Under the pieces are notes generated by a model that saw only the letters and a program-made list of their open reading frames with translations, was not told the DNA's origin and searched no databases. Below are positions 1-6,548 of a DNA stretch of 11,246 bases, piece by piece. Position 1 is the stretch's first letter. Every line of letters starts with the position of its first letter. Source of the stretch: Alphaproteobacteria bacterium UBA6062 (lineage in GTDB: Bacteria > Pseudomonadota > Alphaproteobacteria > Sneathiellales > Sneathiellaceae); contig DIYE01000281.1 of NCBI GenBank assembly GCA_002428885.1, positions 1-11,246 on the forward strand. The letters are read 5' to 3'. A program made the translations under genes and the position numbers.

Positions 1-1146
1 ACCCGCTTCAGCGGCGGGCCGGATGCGGATTGGGTCTGGCAGATTACGGCGGATGGCAAAATTATCGATAAGTCGGATTTTCTGCTTCTCCTGGATAAGG
101 CAGTTGTTCCGCCGGACGATACCTCATCTGATTCTTTCACAGTCCAGACCCGGGAAACTGAAATCGGACCCATGCGGGTCGCAGAACGGCTGGTCAAAAG
201 AGAGGCCGCGTCGCCTGTTTATTTTATGGTTGGCATCCGGCAGGAGCGGTATCAGGAACTGGTTTATGAACATACGGAAAGACTGCAGAGCCTGACCCTG
301 CTCTTTGATGTGCCGGTCACGCTTGTTGTGATGGCACTGCTGCTCTTTATCGTTGTTGCAGTGCGTCGCGGCCTGAGTAACGTCACCGAAGCCATTAATG
401 AATATGAGAATGGAGAGACGGAGAGCATCGAAGGAGAGTTCGCGACAGAATTTTCCGCCCCCGTCGATGGTATCAACCGGCTTCTGAGGCAAAATCGAAA
501 ACTGGTCGACCGAACCCGCAAATATGTCAGCAAAATAGCCCATGATATCAATCATCCGCTGGCCATTATGAAAAATGCCTTGTCCGGTGAGGAGATCGCG
601 GAAAAAGACAGAGAACTTCTGCAATCTCAGGTGACACGGCTGACGGGCCTTGTCGACCGCTATTCCAGTCTGGCCCGGGCCATTGGACCGGAAGGGGACG
701 TGAACAGCCGGACGAATATTTTTGAGATGCTGGAAGATACGGTTCTCGGTTTCAGTATCCTGTACCGGAAGACACCTTTGGCGATTTCCCAGACCTGCGA
801 AGAGGATCTGGTTTTTCCTGTCCCGCGCCATGACCTGGAGGCTATGCTGAGTAACCTGTTATCCAATGCTCATAAATATGCAGACAGTGAAGCGCATGTG
901 GCGGCCGGAAAAAATGAAACCGAATACTGGATGTCTGTTGAGGATGACGGCCCGGGTATTCCCGAGCTGCAGCGCGATACGGCCATCAACTGGGGCAGCC
1001 GCCTGGATGAAGCCCCTCCCGGCACCGGCTTCGGCCTGTCCATCGTCCGGGACATCGCGGAACTGTATGACGGTTCCGTTGAACTGGGCGTGTCCCGCTT
1101 GGGAGGCCTGAAAGCAATGATCAGGCTACCGGTGGTACGGGGGTAG
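1..1146 (+). CDS. Sensor histidine kinase, 3' part (5' end outside window)
   Basis: The frame is open from base 1 to the TAG at 1144-1146, giving 381 visible residues; the ATG at 172 is internal, because coding-like sequence (a 'DWVWQI' sensor-type stretch) precedes it. Order in visible residues: end of a periplasmic sensor region, a membrane segment at about 104-121, a HAMP-like linker from about 122, a HisKA dimerisation helix with phospho-acceptor His181 in 'AHDINHPL', an N box with Asn285 and Asn289 ('SNLLSNAHKYA'), G1 'DDGPGIP' (Asp316) and G2 'GTGFGL' (341-346). All ATPase motifs are present, so it should autophosphorylate and pass phosphate to a response regulator, presumably encoded just upstream outside the window. 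The overall plan resembles PhoQ-like kinases. The H box is unusual: Asn-His stands where Arg/Lys-Thr is normal. It is separated from the next gene by 191 bp, so a regulatory link to the catabolic operon is not shown. Confidence 0.93.
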   Translation, partial: TRFSGGPDADWVWQITADGKIIDKSDFLLLLDKAVVPPDDTSSDSFTVQTRETEIGPMRVAERLVKREAASPVYFMVGIRQERYQELVYEHTERLQSLTLLFDVPVTLVVMALLLFIVVAVRRGLSNVTEAINEYENGETESIEGEFATEFSAPVDGINRLLRQNRKLVDRTRKYVSKIAHDINHPLAIMKNALSGEEIAEKDRELLQSQVTRLTGLVDRYSSLARAIGPEGDVNSRTNIFEMLEDTVLGFSILYRKTPLAISQTCEEDLVFPVPRHDLEAMLSNLLSNAHKYADSEAHVAAGKNETEYWMSVEDDGPGIPELQRDTAINWGSRLDEAPPGTGFGLSIVRDIAELYDGSVELGVSRLGGLKAMIRLPVVRG

Positions 1147-1159
1147 TCGCGTCTGAAGA

Positions 1160-1179
1160 AGAGCCGGATCGCCGGGTCT
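1160..1179 (+). terminator. Possible terminator hairpin after the kinase gene
   Basis: Fourteen bases after the kinase stop, AGAGCCGG and CCGGGTCT can pair around an ATCG loop with one G-G mismatch. There is no clear T run directly behind it, so it would be a weak or non-canonical intrinsic terminator. It may be only a chance GC-rich stem. Confidence 0.3.
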
Positions 1180-1337
1180 CCATTCTAAACATTCTTTGCG
1201 TTATTTAAATCAGTGCTGCTCTGGAATTTTGTCATTCATATAGCGAATGATGGAGGCTTTGTTTTGCATTAGACATATGGCTTTCCTCAAAGGCACACTC
1301 TCAAAAAAACAAGAATGAAAGCAGGAGGAATAGCCTG
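1180..1337 (+). promoter_or_regulatory. Leader region of the catabolic operon
   Basis: This AT-rich stretch is the only sizeable non-coding space in the window and must hold the promoter of the downstream operon if that operon is transcribed separately. I could not find a convincing sigma-70 -35/-10 pair. The region contains the inverted repeat at 1232-1250. It ends with a good Shine-Dalgarno sequence, AGGAGG (1323-1328), nine bases before the ATG of the hydratase gene. Confidence 0.45.
1232..1250. promoter_or_regulatory. Inverted repeat, candidate operator
   Basis: TCATTC and GAATGA form perfect 6-bp arms around a 7-base spacer (ATATAGC), centred about 97 bp before the hydratase ATG. Size and position suit a dimeric repressor (TetR- or GntR-like) controlling the operon, but no regulator gene is visible here and one 6-bp repeat can arise by chance. 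Confidence 0.3.
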
Positions 1338-1805
1338 ATGGTTGCAGCAGATGAGCCGCGCGGCATGTATTATGAGGATTTTGAACTGGGTATGGAGCTT
1401 AAGACGCCCAGAAGAACCGTTACCCTGACAGATATCGTTAATTTTGCCTCGATTACCGGAGACTTTAACGCTCCGCACTGCGATCACGAATTTTGTAAAA
1501 CCCAACCTTATGAAGAGCCGATCGCCCATGGGCCGCTGGTCTGGTCCATGGCAGGAGGGCTTGGCTATGCCAGCGGGATCACGGACGGGACGATTGTCGC
1601 GATGCTGGGGGTTGATAACTGGCGTGTGCATCTGCCGGTCAAGCATGGTGATACCATCCACGTGGTTCAGAAAGTCACGTTTAAGCGCGAGACCAGCAAG
1701 CCTGATATGGGGATTGTCACTTTTGATCGGGAAATCCGCAATCAACGAGGCGAGGTCGTCCAGTCTGCTGTAGCGACAAATATGTTCCGCAGAAGGCCCG
1801 CATAA
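1338..1805 (+). CDS. MaoC-family (R)-specific enoyl-CoA hydratase / dehydratase
   Basis: A 155-residue single hot-dog-fold protein, the usual size for this family. The signature 'SITGDFNAPHCD' (38-49) supplies the hydratase dyad Asp42 and His47 with Asn44 between, in the D-x-N-x-x-H arrangement known from (R)-hydratases. It is followed by 'EPIAHGPL', the conserved segment after the dyad. It should add water across the double bond of an enoyl-CoA in the cytoplasm. The ATG at 1338 is chosen because AGGAGG (1323-1328) lies nine bases upstream; the Met at residue 10 lacks such a site. It heads the operon, 72 bp before the thiolase-like gene. With that gene and DUF35 it matches the gene set that hydrates and then cleaves steroid side chains (ChsH1/ChsH2-Ltp2 type). 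Unlike ChsH2, MaoC and DUF35 are separate proteins here. The fold and chemistry are well supported; the substrate is not known. Confidence 0.9.
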   Translation: MVAADEPRGMYYEDFELGMELKTPRRTVTLTDIVNFASITGDFNAPHCDHEFCKTQPYEEPIAHGPLVWSMAGGLGYASGITDGTIVAMLGVDNWRVHLPVKHGDTIHVVQKVTFKRETSKPDMGIVTFDREIRNQRGEVVQSAVATNMFRRRPA

Positions 1806-1821
1806 GCCGGAACCAGTGCTC

Positions 1822-1847
1822 GACCTTCGCCTAAGGGCAAAGGGGTC
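1822..1847 (+). other. Possible intercistronic hairpin
   Basis: Between the hydratase and thiolase-like genes, a GACCTT..GCC arm and a GGGC..AAAGGGGTC arm can form an interrupted stem around a TAA loop. It could be an mRNA-processing or attenuating structure within the operon. The pairing has bulges, and it was judged by eye only. Confidence 0.22.
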
Positions 1848-1877
1848 TTGGATTTTCAAAGAAGAGGTAGCGTCATT

Positions 1878-3065
1878 ATGGGGCGTCGTAATCTATACGG
1901 AAAAGTCGCGATTTGCGGTATCGGGGAAAGCACTTATTACAAACATGGGCAATCACCGGATCCGGAATTCGTTCTTGCCCTGCGCGCTATCTTAAAGGCG
2001 GCGGAGGATGCGGGCATCAATGCCAGGGAAATCGATGGCTTTGCCTCCTATTCAAATGACCGGAATGATCCTTCCCGGTTAGCGGCAGCCCTGGGAATTA
2101 ACGATCTGAAATTCGCCAATATGCATTGGGGCGGCGGCGGTGGCGGTGTTGCTGCTGCTGTTGCTAATGCAGCCGCGGCGATCGCTGTCGGCTTTGCAGA
2201 CTGTGTTGTTGTTTTCAGGGCCCTTGCCCAAGGACAGTTCCGACGTTTTGGTGAAGCGCTTCCTGATCCCACCGTATCGGGAGAAGCGGCCTTTCTGTCT
2301 CCTTATGGAGTGATGTCACCGGCTCAGAAATATGCGGTGAAAGCGACCCGGTTTATGCACGAGCATGACATCAGTCGGTCAACATTGCGGGCGATTGCCC
2401 AGGCGTCTTATCATCATGCCCAGACCAATCCCAGAGCCTTGATGAAGGGGCGCCCCTTAAGCGGTGAAAAGTATGATGAGAGCCGCTGGATCGTTGAGCC
2501 GGTAAACCGGCTTTTTGACTGTTGTCAGGAAAATGACGGGGCTGCGGCAGTTATCCTTGTGTCGGCAGAGAGGGCGCGGGATTTGCGGCAAAAGCCTGCT
2601 TATCTGTTGGGAGCGGCTCAAGGATCGGATCATCGTTGCGCAGCGACCGTTATGAACGGAACAAATGTCGCTTCTTCTTCCTTCACTACGGTAGCGGAAC
2701 GGCTTTATGAAGCCACTGGTTTGAAACCAACGGACGTGGATGTCGTTCAGTCCTATGAAAATTTTACGACTGGTGTCCTGATGGCACTCATAGAACACGG
2801 TTTCTGTGCACCGGAAGACGCCAACGATTTTTTCACACTGCAAAACCTGTCTGCCGGTTCCGGTCGTTTGCCCCTTAACACCTCCGGCGGGAATCTGGCG
2901 GAATGTTATATGCACGGCATGGGTCTGCAGTTAGAGGCTGTCCGGCAAATCAGAGGCGAATCCTGTAATCAGGTGGCCGAGGCGAACATCTCCATGAATA
3001 TAGCGGGTCCGATGGTCAGCCCGGTCAGCAGCCTGATTATGGGATCAGAGGAAACACTGACATGA
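1878..3065 (+). CDS. Thiolase-superfamily protein without catalytic Cys; probable Ltp2-like retro-aldolase
   Basis: From the ATG at 1878 it has 395 residues, the normal thiolase length. AGAGG at 1863-1867 supports this start; a TTG at 1848 would add ten residues but lacks a clear site. The family is shown by 'KVAICGIGEST' near the N-terminus and 'NTSGG' near the C-terminus. The loop that holds the nucleophilic Cys in true thiolases reads 'MHWGGGGGG' (82-90), and the GHP motif is replaced by 'ECYMHG'. These are marks of the SCP2/lipid-transfer group. Tyr293 ('SYENF') and Tyr344 ('ECYMHG') lie where, from memory, the steroid aldolase Ltp2 has its active-site tyrosines. I infer that it cleaves a beta-hydroxyacyl-CoA into a carbonyl compound and a shorter acyl-CoA rather than performing thiolysis. 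Its stop overlaps the DUF35 start (ATGA), fitting a tight complex. It could instead be a non-enzymatic thiolase-like protein. Confidence 0.85.
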   Translation: MGRRNLYGKVAICGIGESTYYKHGQSPDPEFVLALRAILKAAEDAGINAREIDGFASYSNDRNDPSRLAAALGINDLKFANMHWGGGGGGVAAAVANAAAAIAVGFADCVVVFRALAQGQFRRFGEALPDPTVSGEAAFLSPYGVMSPAQKYAVKATRFMHEHDISRSTLRAIAQASYHHAQTNPRALMKGRPLSGEKYDESRWIVEPVNRLFDCCQENDGAAAVILVSAERARDLRQKPAYLLGAAQGSDHRCAATVMNGTNVASSSFTTVAERLYEATGLKPTDVDVVQSYENFTTGVLMALIEHGFCAPEDANDFFTLQNLSAGSGRLPLNTSGGNLAECYMHGMGLQLEAVRQIRGESCNQVAEANISMNIAGPMVSPVSSLIMGSEETLT

Positions 3066-3505
3066 CAAGCAATACTTACCTACCTGCCGGCATGCCTATT
3101 CCGGTGCCTGCTGCGGACGGGCTGGATGCACCTTATTGGGAAGCCGCACGACGTTCTGAACTCGTTGTTCAGAGATGCGGAGCCTGCGGGAGTTGGCAAT
3201 GGGGACCGGAATGGCTGTGCCATCGCTGCCATTCCTTCGATATGCGCTGGGAAAAGGTATCTGGCGAGGGCGTTATCTATAGCTGGGAAAGGCCTTGGCA
3301 TCCTGTCCATAGCAGTCTGAAGGCGGTTGGTCCCTATACGGTTGTTCTGGTTGAACTACCGGACGCCGGCAACATTCGCATGATCGGTAATTTGCTGGGT
3401 CCGAAGGATCAGGACGTAAAGATCGGTCGTTCGGTCAAGGCCGTCTACGAACCGCATGAGGCGGCGGATCCGCCCTACACCCTGGTGCAATGGGTCTCAA
3501 GCTGA
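3062..3505 (+). CDS. DUF35 Zn-ribbon / OB-fold protein, partner of the thiolase-like protein
   Basis: A 147-residue protein with a rubredoxin-like zinc ribbon (Cys39, Cys42, Cys53, Cys56; C-x2-C-x10-C-x2-C) after a short N-terminal helix ('PYWEAARRSELVVQRC'), and an OB-fold region from about residue 65 to the end. This is the complete architecture of DUF35 (ChsH2 C-domain / Sal2-like) proteins. Members bind thiolase-like partners and are needed for activity or stability of those enzymes, for example the Ltp2-ChsH2 DUF35 aldolase. The ATG at 3062 overlaps the upstream TGA by four bases (ATGA), so translation of the two is probably coupled and yields them in equal amounts. No other DUF35 or second MaoC gene is seen in the window. 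The domain call is firm; the partnership is inferred from overlap and family precedent. Confidence 0.9.
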   Translation: MTSNTYLPAGMPIPVPAADGLDAPYWEAARRSELVVQRCGACGSWQWGPEWLCHRCHSFDMRWEKVSGEGVIYSWERPWHPVHSSLKAVGPYTVVLVELPDAGNIRMIGNLLGPKDQDVKIGRSVKAVYEPHEAADPPYTLVQWVSS

Positions 3506-3565
3506 GGCCTCCCAAGATGTGCTCTGACCGACTTAAAAAGTAAAATAACAGGAAGGAAAAGATCC

Positions 3566-4645
3566 ATGATGAGACAAAAACTGACAGGCGGGTTGTTGCT
3601 GGCGGCCATATCTGCGGCCAGCTTCCTCACCCTTGCGGTGCCGGCACAGGCCGGGCAGGTTCTTTCATTTACGGAGAGTTCAACAAATAAAGGGATTCGA
3701 GGGAAGCAGATCCAATGGTTTGCAGATCAGCTTGAGAAGCGGACAAATGGAGAACTCAAGCTCGAAATTCACTGGGGCCAGGCTCTGTTAAAAGCAAAGG
3801 CCGCAGCGAAAGGAATAGGAGCGGGTGCTGCGGATATGGGATTTGTTCCCAGCCTCTATAACCCGAAACTGCATCCCGGATTTCTGATCGGTGATCTTCC
3901 GACAGAATACTCAGATCCCTGGGTCGGTAGCCGCGGTCTCTATGACCTTGCGATGCAGAATGAGGAGGTAAAGGCGGAATTTGAAAAATTGAACCTTCAC
4001 TTCGTTACAAATTTTACAACCACGCAAATTCAACTGATCTGTAAAGACAGAGCGATTAAAAAAATCAGCGATATCAAAGGCATCAAATTTCGGGGGGTCA
4101 GTGTTTACGGCAAGGTCTTTACAGAACTTGGCGGAACACCTGTCAGCCTTTCGGCCTATGACGCCTATCAGGGACTTGATACCGGGCTGATCAACTGTTC
4201 ACAAGCTTACCTCTATTTTATACCGACCGCTAAGCTGCAGGAAGTTGCTCAAGAAGTAACGTTACTGGACTGGGGAGCCTTGATGGCGTTGTCTTTTGCC
4301 ATGAACAAGGATACCTGGGACAATTTATCGCCTGAACATCAGAAAATCGTGACCCAGCTCGGCTCCGACTTTGTTGATAAACAGGCGGAAATGATCATGA
4401 CATTCAATGATAACTCCCTTGAGATGTTAAAGAAGGGTATCGATGGCGTTAAGGTCAATGTTCATGAGTTTTCTAAAGAAGACAAATTGAAACTGGTTGA
4501 AGCCGCCTCGGGTTATCTTGCTAAATGGCGGAGCAATGCCAAGGAGGCAGGACTGGATGCAGATGGTCTGTATCAGCAGTATCAGGGTTTCCTGAAAAAG
4601 TATGATTCCGAACGGAAAAGCCAGGGCTATCCATGGAACCGATAG
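3566..4645 (+). CDS. dctP: TRAP transporter periplasmic substrate-binding protein DctP
   Basis: A 359-residue DctP-family solute receptor, typical in length. A Sec signal peptide is clear: basic start, a hydrophobic core at about 10-25, and a likely cut after 'AQA' (Ala29). The central 'GIKFRG' contains Arg176, at the position of the arginine that usually binds the carboxylate of TRAP ligands. 'ELGGTPVSLSAYDAYQGLDTG' is the standard family segment that follows. It should capture an organic acid in the periplasm and deliver it to DctQM. GGAAGGA (3551-3557) lies eight bases before the ATG at 3566; the next codon is also ATG, so the start is uncertain by one residue. It follows DUF35 after 60 bp and overlaps dctQ by 13 bp. 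Family is certain; the ligand cannot be read from sequence, though the enzyme neighbours point to a carboxylic acid that is then turned into a CoA thioester. Confidence 0.95.
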   Translation: MMRQKLTGGLLLAAISAASFLTLAVPAQAGQVLSFTESSTNKGIRGKQIQWFADQLEKRTNGELKLEIHWGQALLKAKAAAKGIGAGAADMGFVPSLYNPKLHPGFLIGDLPTEYSDPWVGSRGLYDLAMQNEEVKAEFEKLNLHFVTNFTTTQIQLICKDRAIKKISDIKGIKFRGVSVYGKVFTELGGTPVSLSAYDAYQGLDTGLINCSQAYLYFIPTAKLQEVAQEVTLLDWGALMALSFAMNKDTWDNLSPEHQKIVTQLGSDFVDKQAEMIMTFNDNSLEMLKKGIDGVKVNVHEFSKEDKLKLVEAASGYLAKWRSNAKEAGLDADGLYQQYQGFLKKYDSERKSQGYPWNR

Positions 4646-5181
4646 GCAGCGCGTCACCGGAAATTCCCGGGCCGCGGATTTTGCAAAAACTGGAAGGGGT
4701 GCTCGTCATCCTTTCCATCTGCAGCATTCTCGGGATCTGCTTTATTATCACAGCAACAATTTTTGGGCGTTTTCTGTTTGGTTTGTCCATTCCCGATGAC
4801 GTGATTATCGTTCGGGAACTGATGATCGGGGCTGTTGTCTTACCGCTGGGATATGTCGCTGCCGAACGGGCTCATATTGTTGTCGAGGTGTTTACCAGTC
4901 GTCTGGCGGAACACTGGCAGGCGCTTCTGAATCTGTTGGCTTCTTTTCTGGGAAGCCTCCTCCTTCTCCCCATTCTCTATGGCGGTTATCTTGGTTTCAC
5001 AAGCGTTGTATCTGACGGGAATTATTTTTTCGGGGAGCTTAATCTTCCGGAATGGCCCGGGCGCCTGATGTTTCTCGTCGGATATAGCGTTTTTATTCTC
5101 AGGCTCTTCGTTTTAACGGGAACAGATGTACTGGCTGTTATCCGCTCTGTGTCGGGGCGCTCTTCTCCGTCTTCTGAATAG
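4633..5181 (+). CDS. dctQ: TRAP transporter small permease DctQ
   Basis: A 182-residue protein with four predicted membrane segments at about 22-45, 62-78, 97-122 and 142-163, as expected for DctQ. The second segment and following loop carry the family pattern: Arg61-Glu62 at the start of the helix and 'AAERAHIVVEV' (76-86) after it. DctQ is the small membrane subunit that partners DctM and helps dock the receptor. The ATG at 4633 lies inside the end of dctP (13-bp overlap) with a modest AGGG at 4623-4626, which suggests translational coupling. The C-terminus is a short, Ser-rich tail. Sequence conservation in DctQ is low in general, so the call rests on topology, motif and position between dctP and dctM. 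Confidence 0.93.
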   Translation: MEPIGSASPEIPGPRILQKLEGVLVILSICSILGICFIITATIFGRFLFGLSIPDDVIIVRELMIGAVVLPLGYVAAERAHIVVEVFTSRLAEHWQALLNLLASFLGSLLLLPILYGGYLGFTSVVSDGNYFFGELNLPEWPGRLMFLVGYSVFILRLFVLTGTDVLAVIRSVSGRSSPSSE

Positions 5182-5192
5182 GCTGTCTTTTC

Positions 5193-6533
5193 ATGGATCC
5201 ATTGACCATTGGCCTGTTTGGCCTGATCGCTACTCTTGTGCTTATCTGCCTGCGTGTTCCCATCGGCTTCGCGCTTGCCGGTCTTGCCATTCTCTGTACG
5301 TATCTTTTTTTCGGATTTAAATACGGGGATGAATTTCAGGCAACAAAGGCATTTTATCCGACGCTCTCCCTGATTTCATCGAATGTCTTTGAGTTTCTTC
5401 ATTCGTATCCGTTGAGCATGGTGCCGCTCTTTATTGCGCTCGGCCACATTGCCTATCATGCTAATATAACCACAGATATCTACTTTGCGGTGCGGGTCTG
5501 GCTGGCCCGGGTGCCGGGTGGCCTCGCTATGGCATCCGCTATTGGCTGCACCGGGTTTTCGGCGATCACGGGATCCAGTCTTGCCTGTGCCTCTGCCATG
5601 GGCCGGATCTGCATTCCTGAAATGATGCGGTTTAACTATAGTCCGCAACTGGCGACATCGACCGTGGCGATTGGCGGTACACTAGGGGCTCTTATCCCGC
5701 CTAGCATTCTGTTTATTATGTATGGTTTATTTACAGAGCAGTCTGTTAACAAGCTTTTTCTGGCCGGTGTGATCCCGGGATTACTATCGCTTCTGGGTAT
5801 TTTGATCGTGGTCTTTATCTGGTCGCGGTTAAAGCCCGAGGCCGCACCGATTTCGGATGAGATGTATAGCGCGCGGGAGCGTTGGCAGGCGACACTGAGA
5901 GCCTGGCCGGCCATCTCGCTCTTCGCGGTGATCATTGGCGGTATTTATGGCGGTATTTTCACGGCGACAGAAGCGGCGGCTGTCTCGATGTTTATCGCTT
6001 TGTCCTATGGCGTTTTTGCCCGCAAACTCTCCTGGGAGAATTTTCTTCAGGCAATGAAAGATACGGCCCTGCAAAGTGCAACGATCTTTTTTATCGCGGT
6101 TTGCGCCAAGATGTTTGTGGCTTTCGTCTCTCTGACAGGCCTTACTCATGAGGTTATATCGCTGATTGACCATTACCAGATGCCGGATTGGGCTATCCTT
6201 TTGATGATTACCCTGATCTATCTTGTTATGGGAATGATGCTGGATCCGCTGGGGATTATGCTGTTGACCCTGCCTTTTGTCGTCCCGCTCATTGAAGGTA
6301 TGGGATACGATCTGATCTGGTTCGGTGTTGTTGTTGTCAAATTGCTGGAAATCGGCTTGATCACGCCTCCTGTCGGGTTGAATGTGTTTATTATCAACAG
6401 TGTTGTTAATAACCGTATTCCTGTTCACAGCATCTTTCGTGGTGTCATCAATTTCCTTGCGATGGATCTGGTGGTGTTTGCCCTGATCGTGATCTTTCCA
6501 ATTCTCTCTCTCTTCCTGCCAAATTCTCTCTAA
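5193..6533 (+). CDS. dctM: TRAP transporter large permease DctM
   Basis: A 446-residue, very hydrophobic protein of the usual DctM length, with roughly eleven to thirteen membrane segments. Family motifs in order: 'GFSAITGSS' (121-129), 'GGTLGALIPPS' (161-171), 'FTATEAAA' (256-263) and 'GLITPPVGLNVFI' (388-400). The two Gly/Ser-rich hairpins are the parts known in this family to form the sodium and substrate sites of the elevator transporter. It works with DctQ and the DctP receptor in sodium-driven, high-affinity uptake across the inner membrane. Eleven bases separate it from dctQ; the only Shine-Dalgarno-like bases overlap the dctQ stop and are weak, so initiation may depend on coupling. 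The acyl-CoA synthetase begins 15 bp after its stop. Confidence 0.96.
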   Translation: MDPLTIGLFGLIATLVLICLRVPIGFALAGLAILCTYLFFGFKYGDEFQATKAFYPTLSLISSNVFEFLHSYPLSMVPLFIALGHIAYHANITTDIYFAVRVWLARVPGGLAMASAIGCTGFSAITGSSLACASAMGRICIPEMMRFNYSPQLATSTVAIGGTLGALIPPSILFIMYGLFTEQSVNKLFLAGVIPGLLSLLGILIVVFIWSRLKPEAAPISDEMYSARERWQATLRAWPAISLFAVIIGGIYGGIFTATEAAAVSMFIALSYGVFARKLSWENFLQAMKDTALQSATIFFIAVCAKMFVAFVSLTGLTHEVISLIDHYQMPDWAILLMITLIYLVMGMMLDPLGIMLLTLPFVVPLIEGMGYDLIWFGVVVVKLLEIGLITPPVGLNVFIINSVVNNRIPVHSIFRGVINFLAMDLVVFALIVIFPILSLFLPNSL

Positions 6534-6548
6534 TATAAGGGGTTTAAG

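Noticed and set aside
124..831. Minus-strand open frame (235 codons) opposite the histidine kinase
   Set aside because: Shadow of the kinase, whose HAMP and HisKA regions are read on the plus strand.
1180..1337. Sigma-70 promoter in the leader
   Set aside because: A TTGTCA at 1229-1234 has no acceptable -10 at 16-18 bp, and other candidates were no better.
1287..1859. Minus-strand open frame (190 codons) over the MaoC gene
   Set aside because: The plus-strand frame has the hydratase signature and a strong ribosome site; the antisense protein looks random.
1848..1877. TTG start for the thiolase-like gene adding ten residues
   Set aside because: The ATG at 1878 has an AGAGG site ten bases upstream and places the conserved N-terminal strand at the usual distance.
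2130..2147. GGC/GGT repeat as a microsatellite or frameshift site
   Set aside because: It encodes an in-frame Gly run within a conserved active-site loop and the frame continues intact; treated as a protein feature instead.
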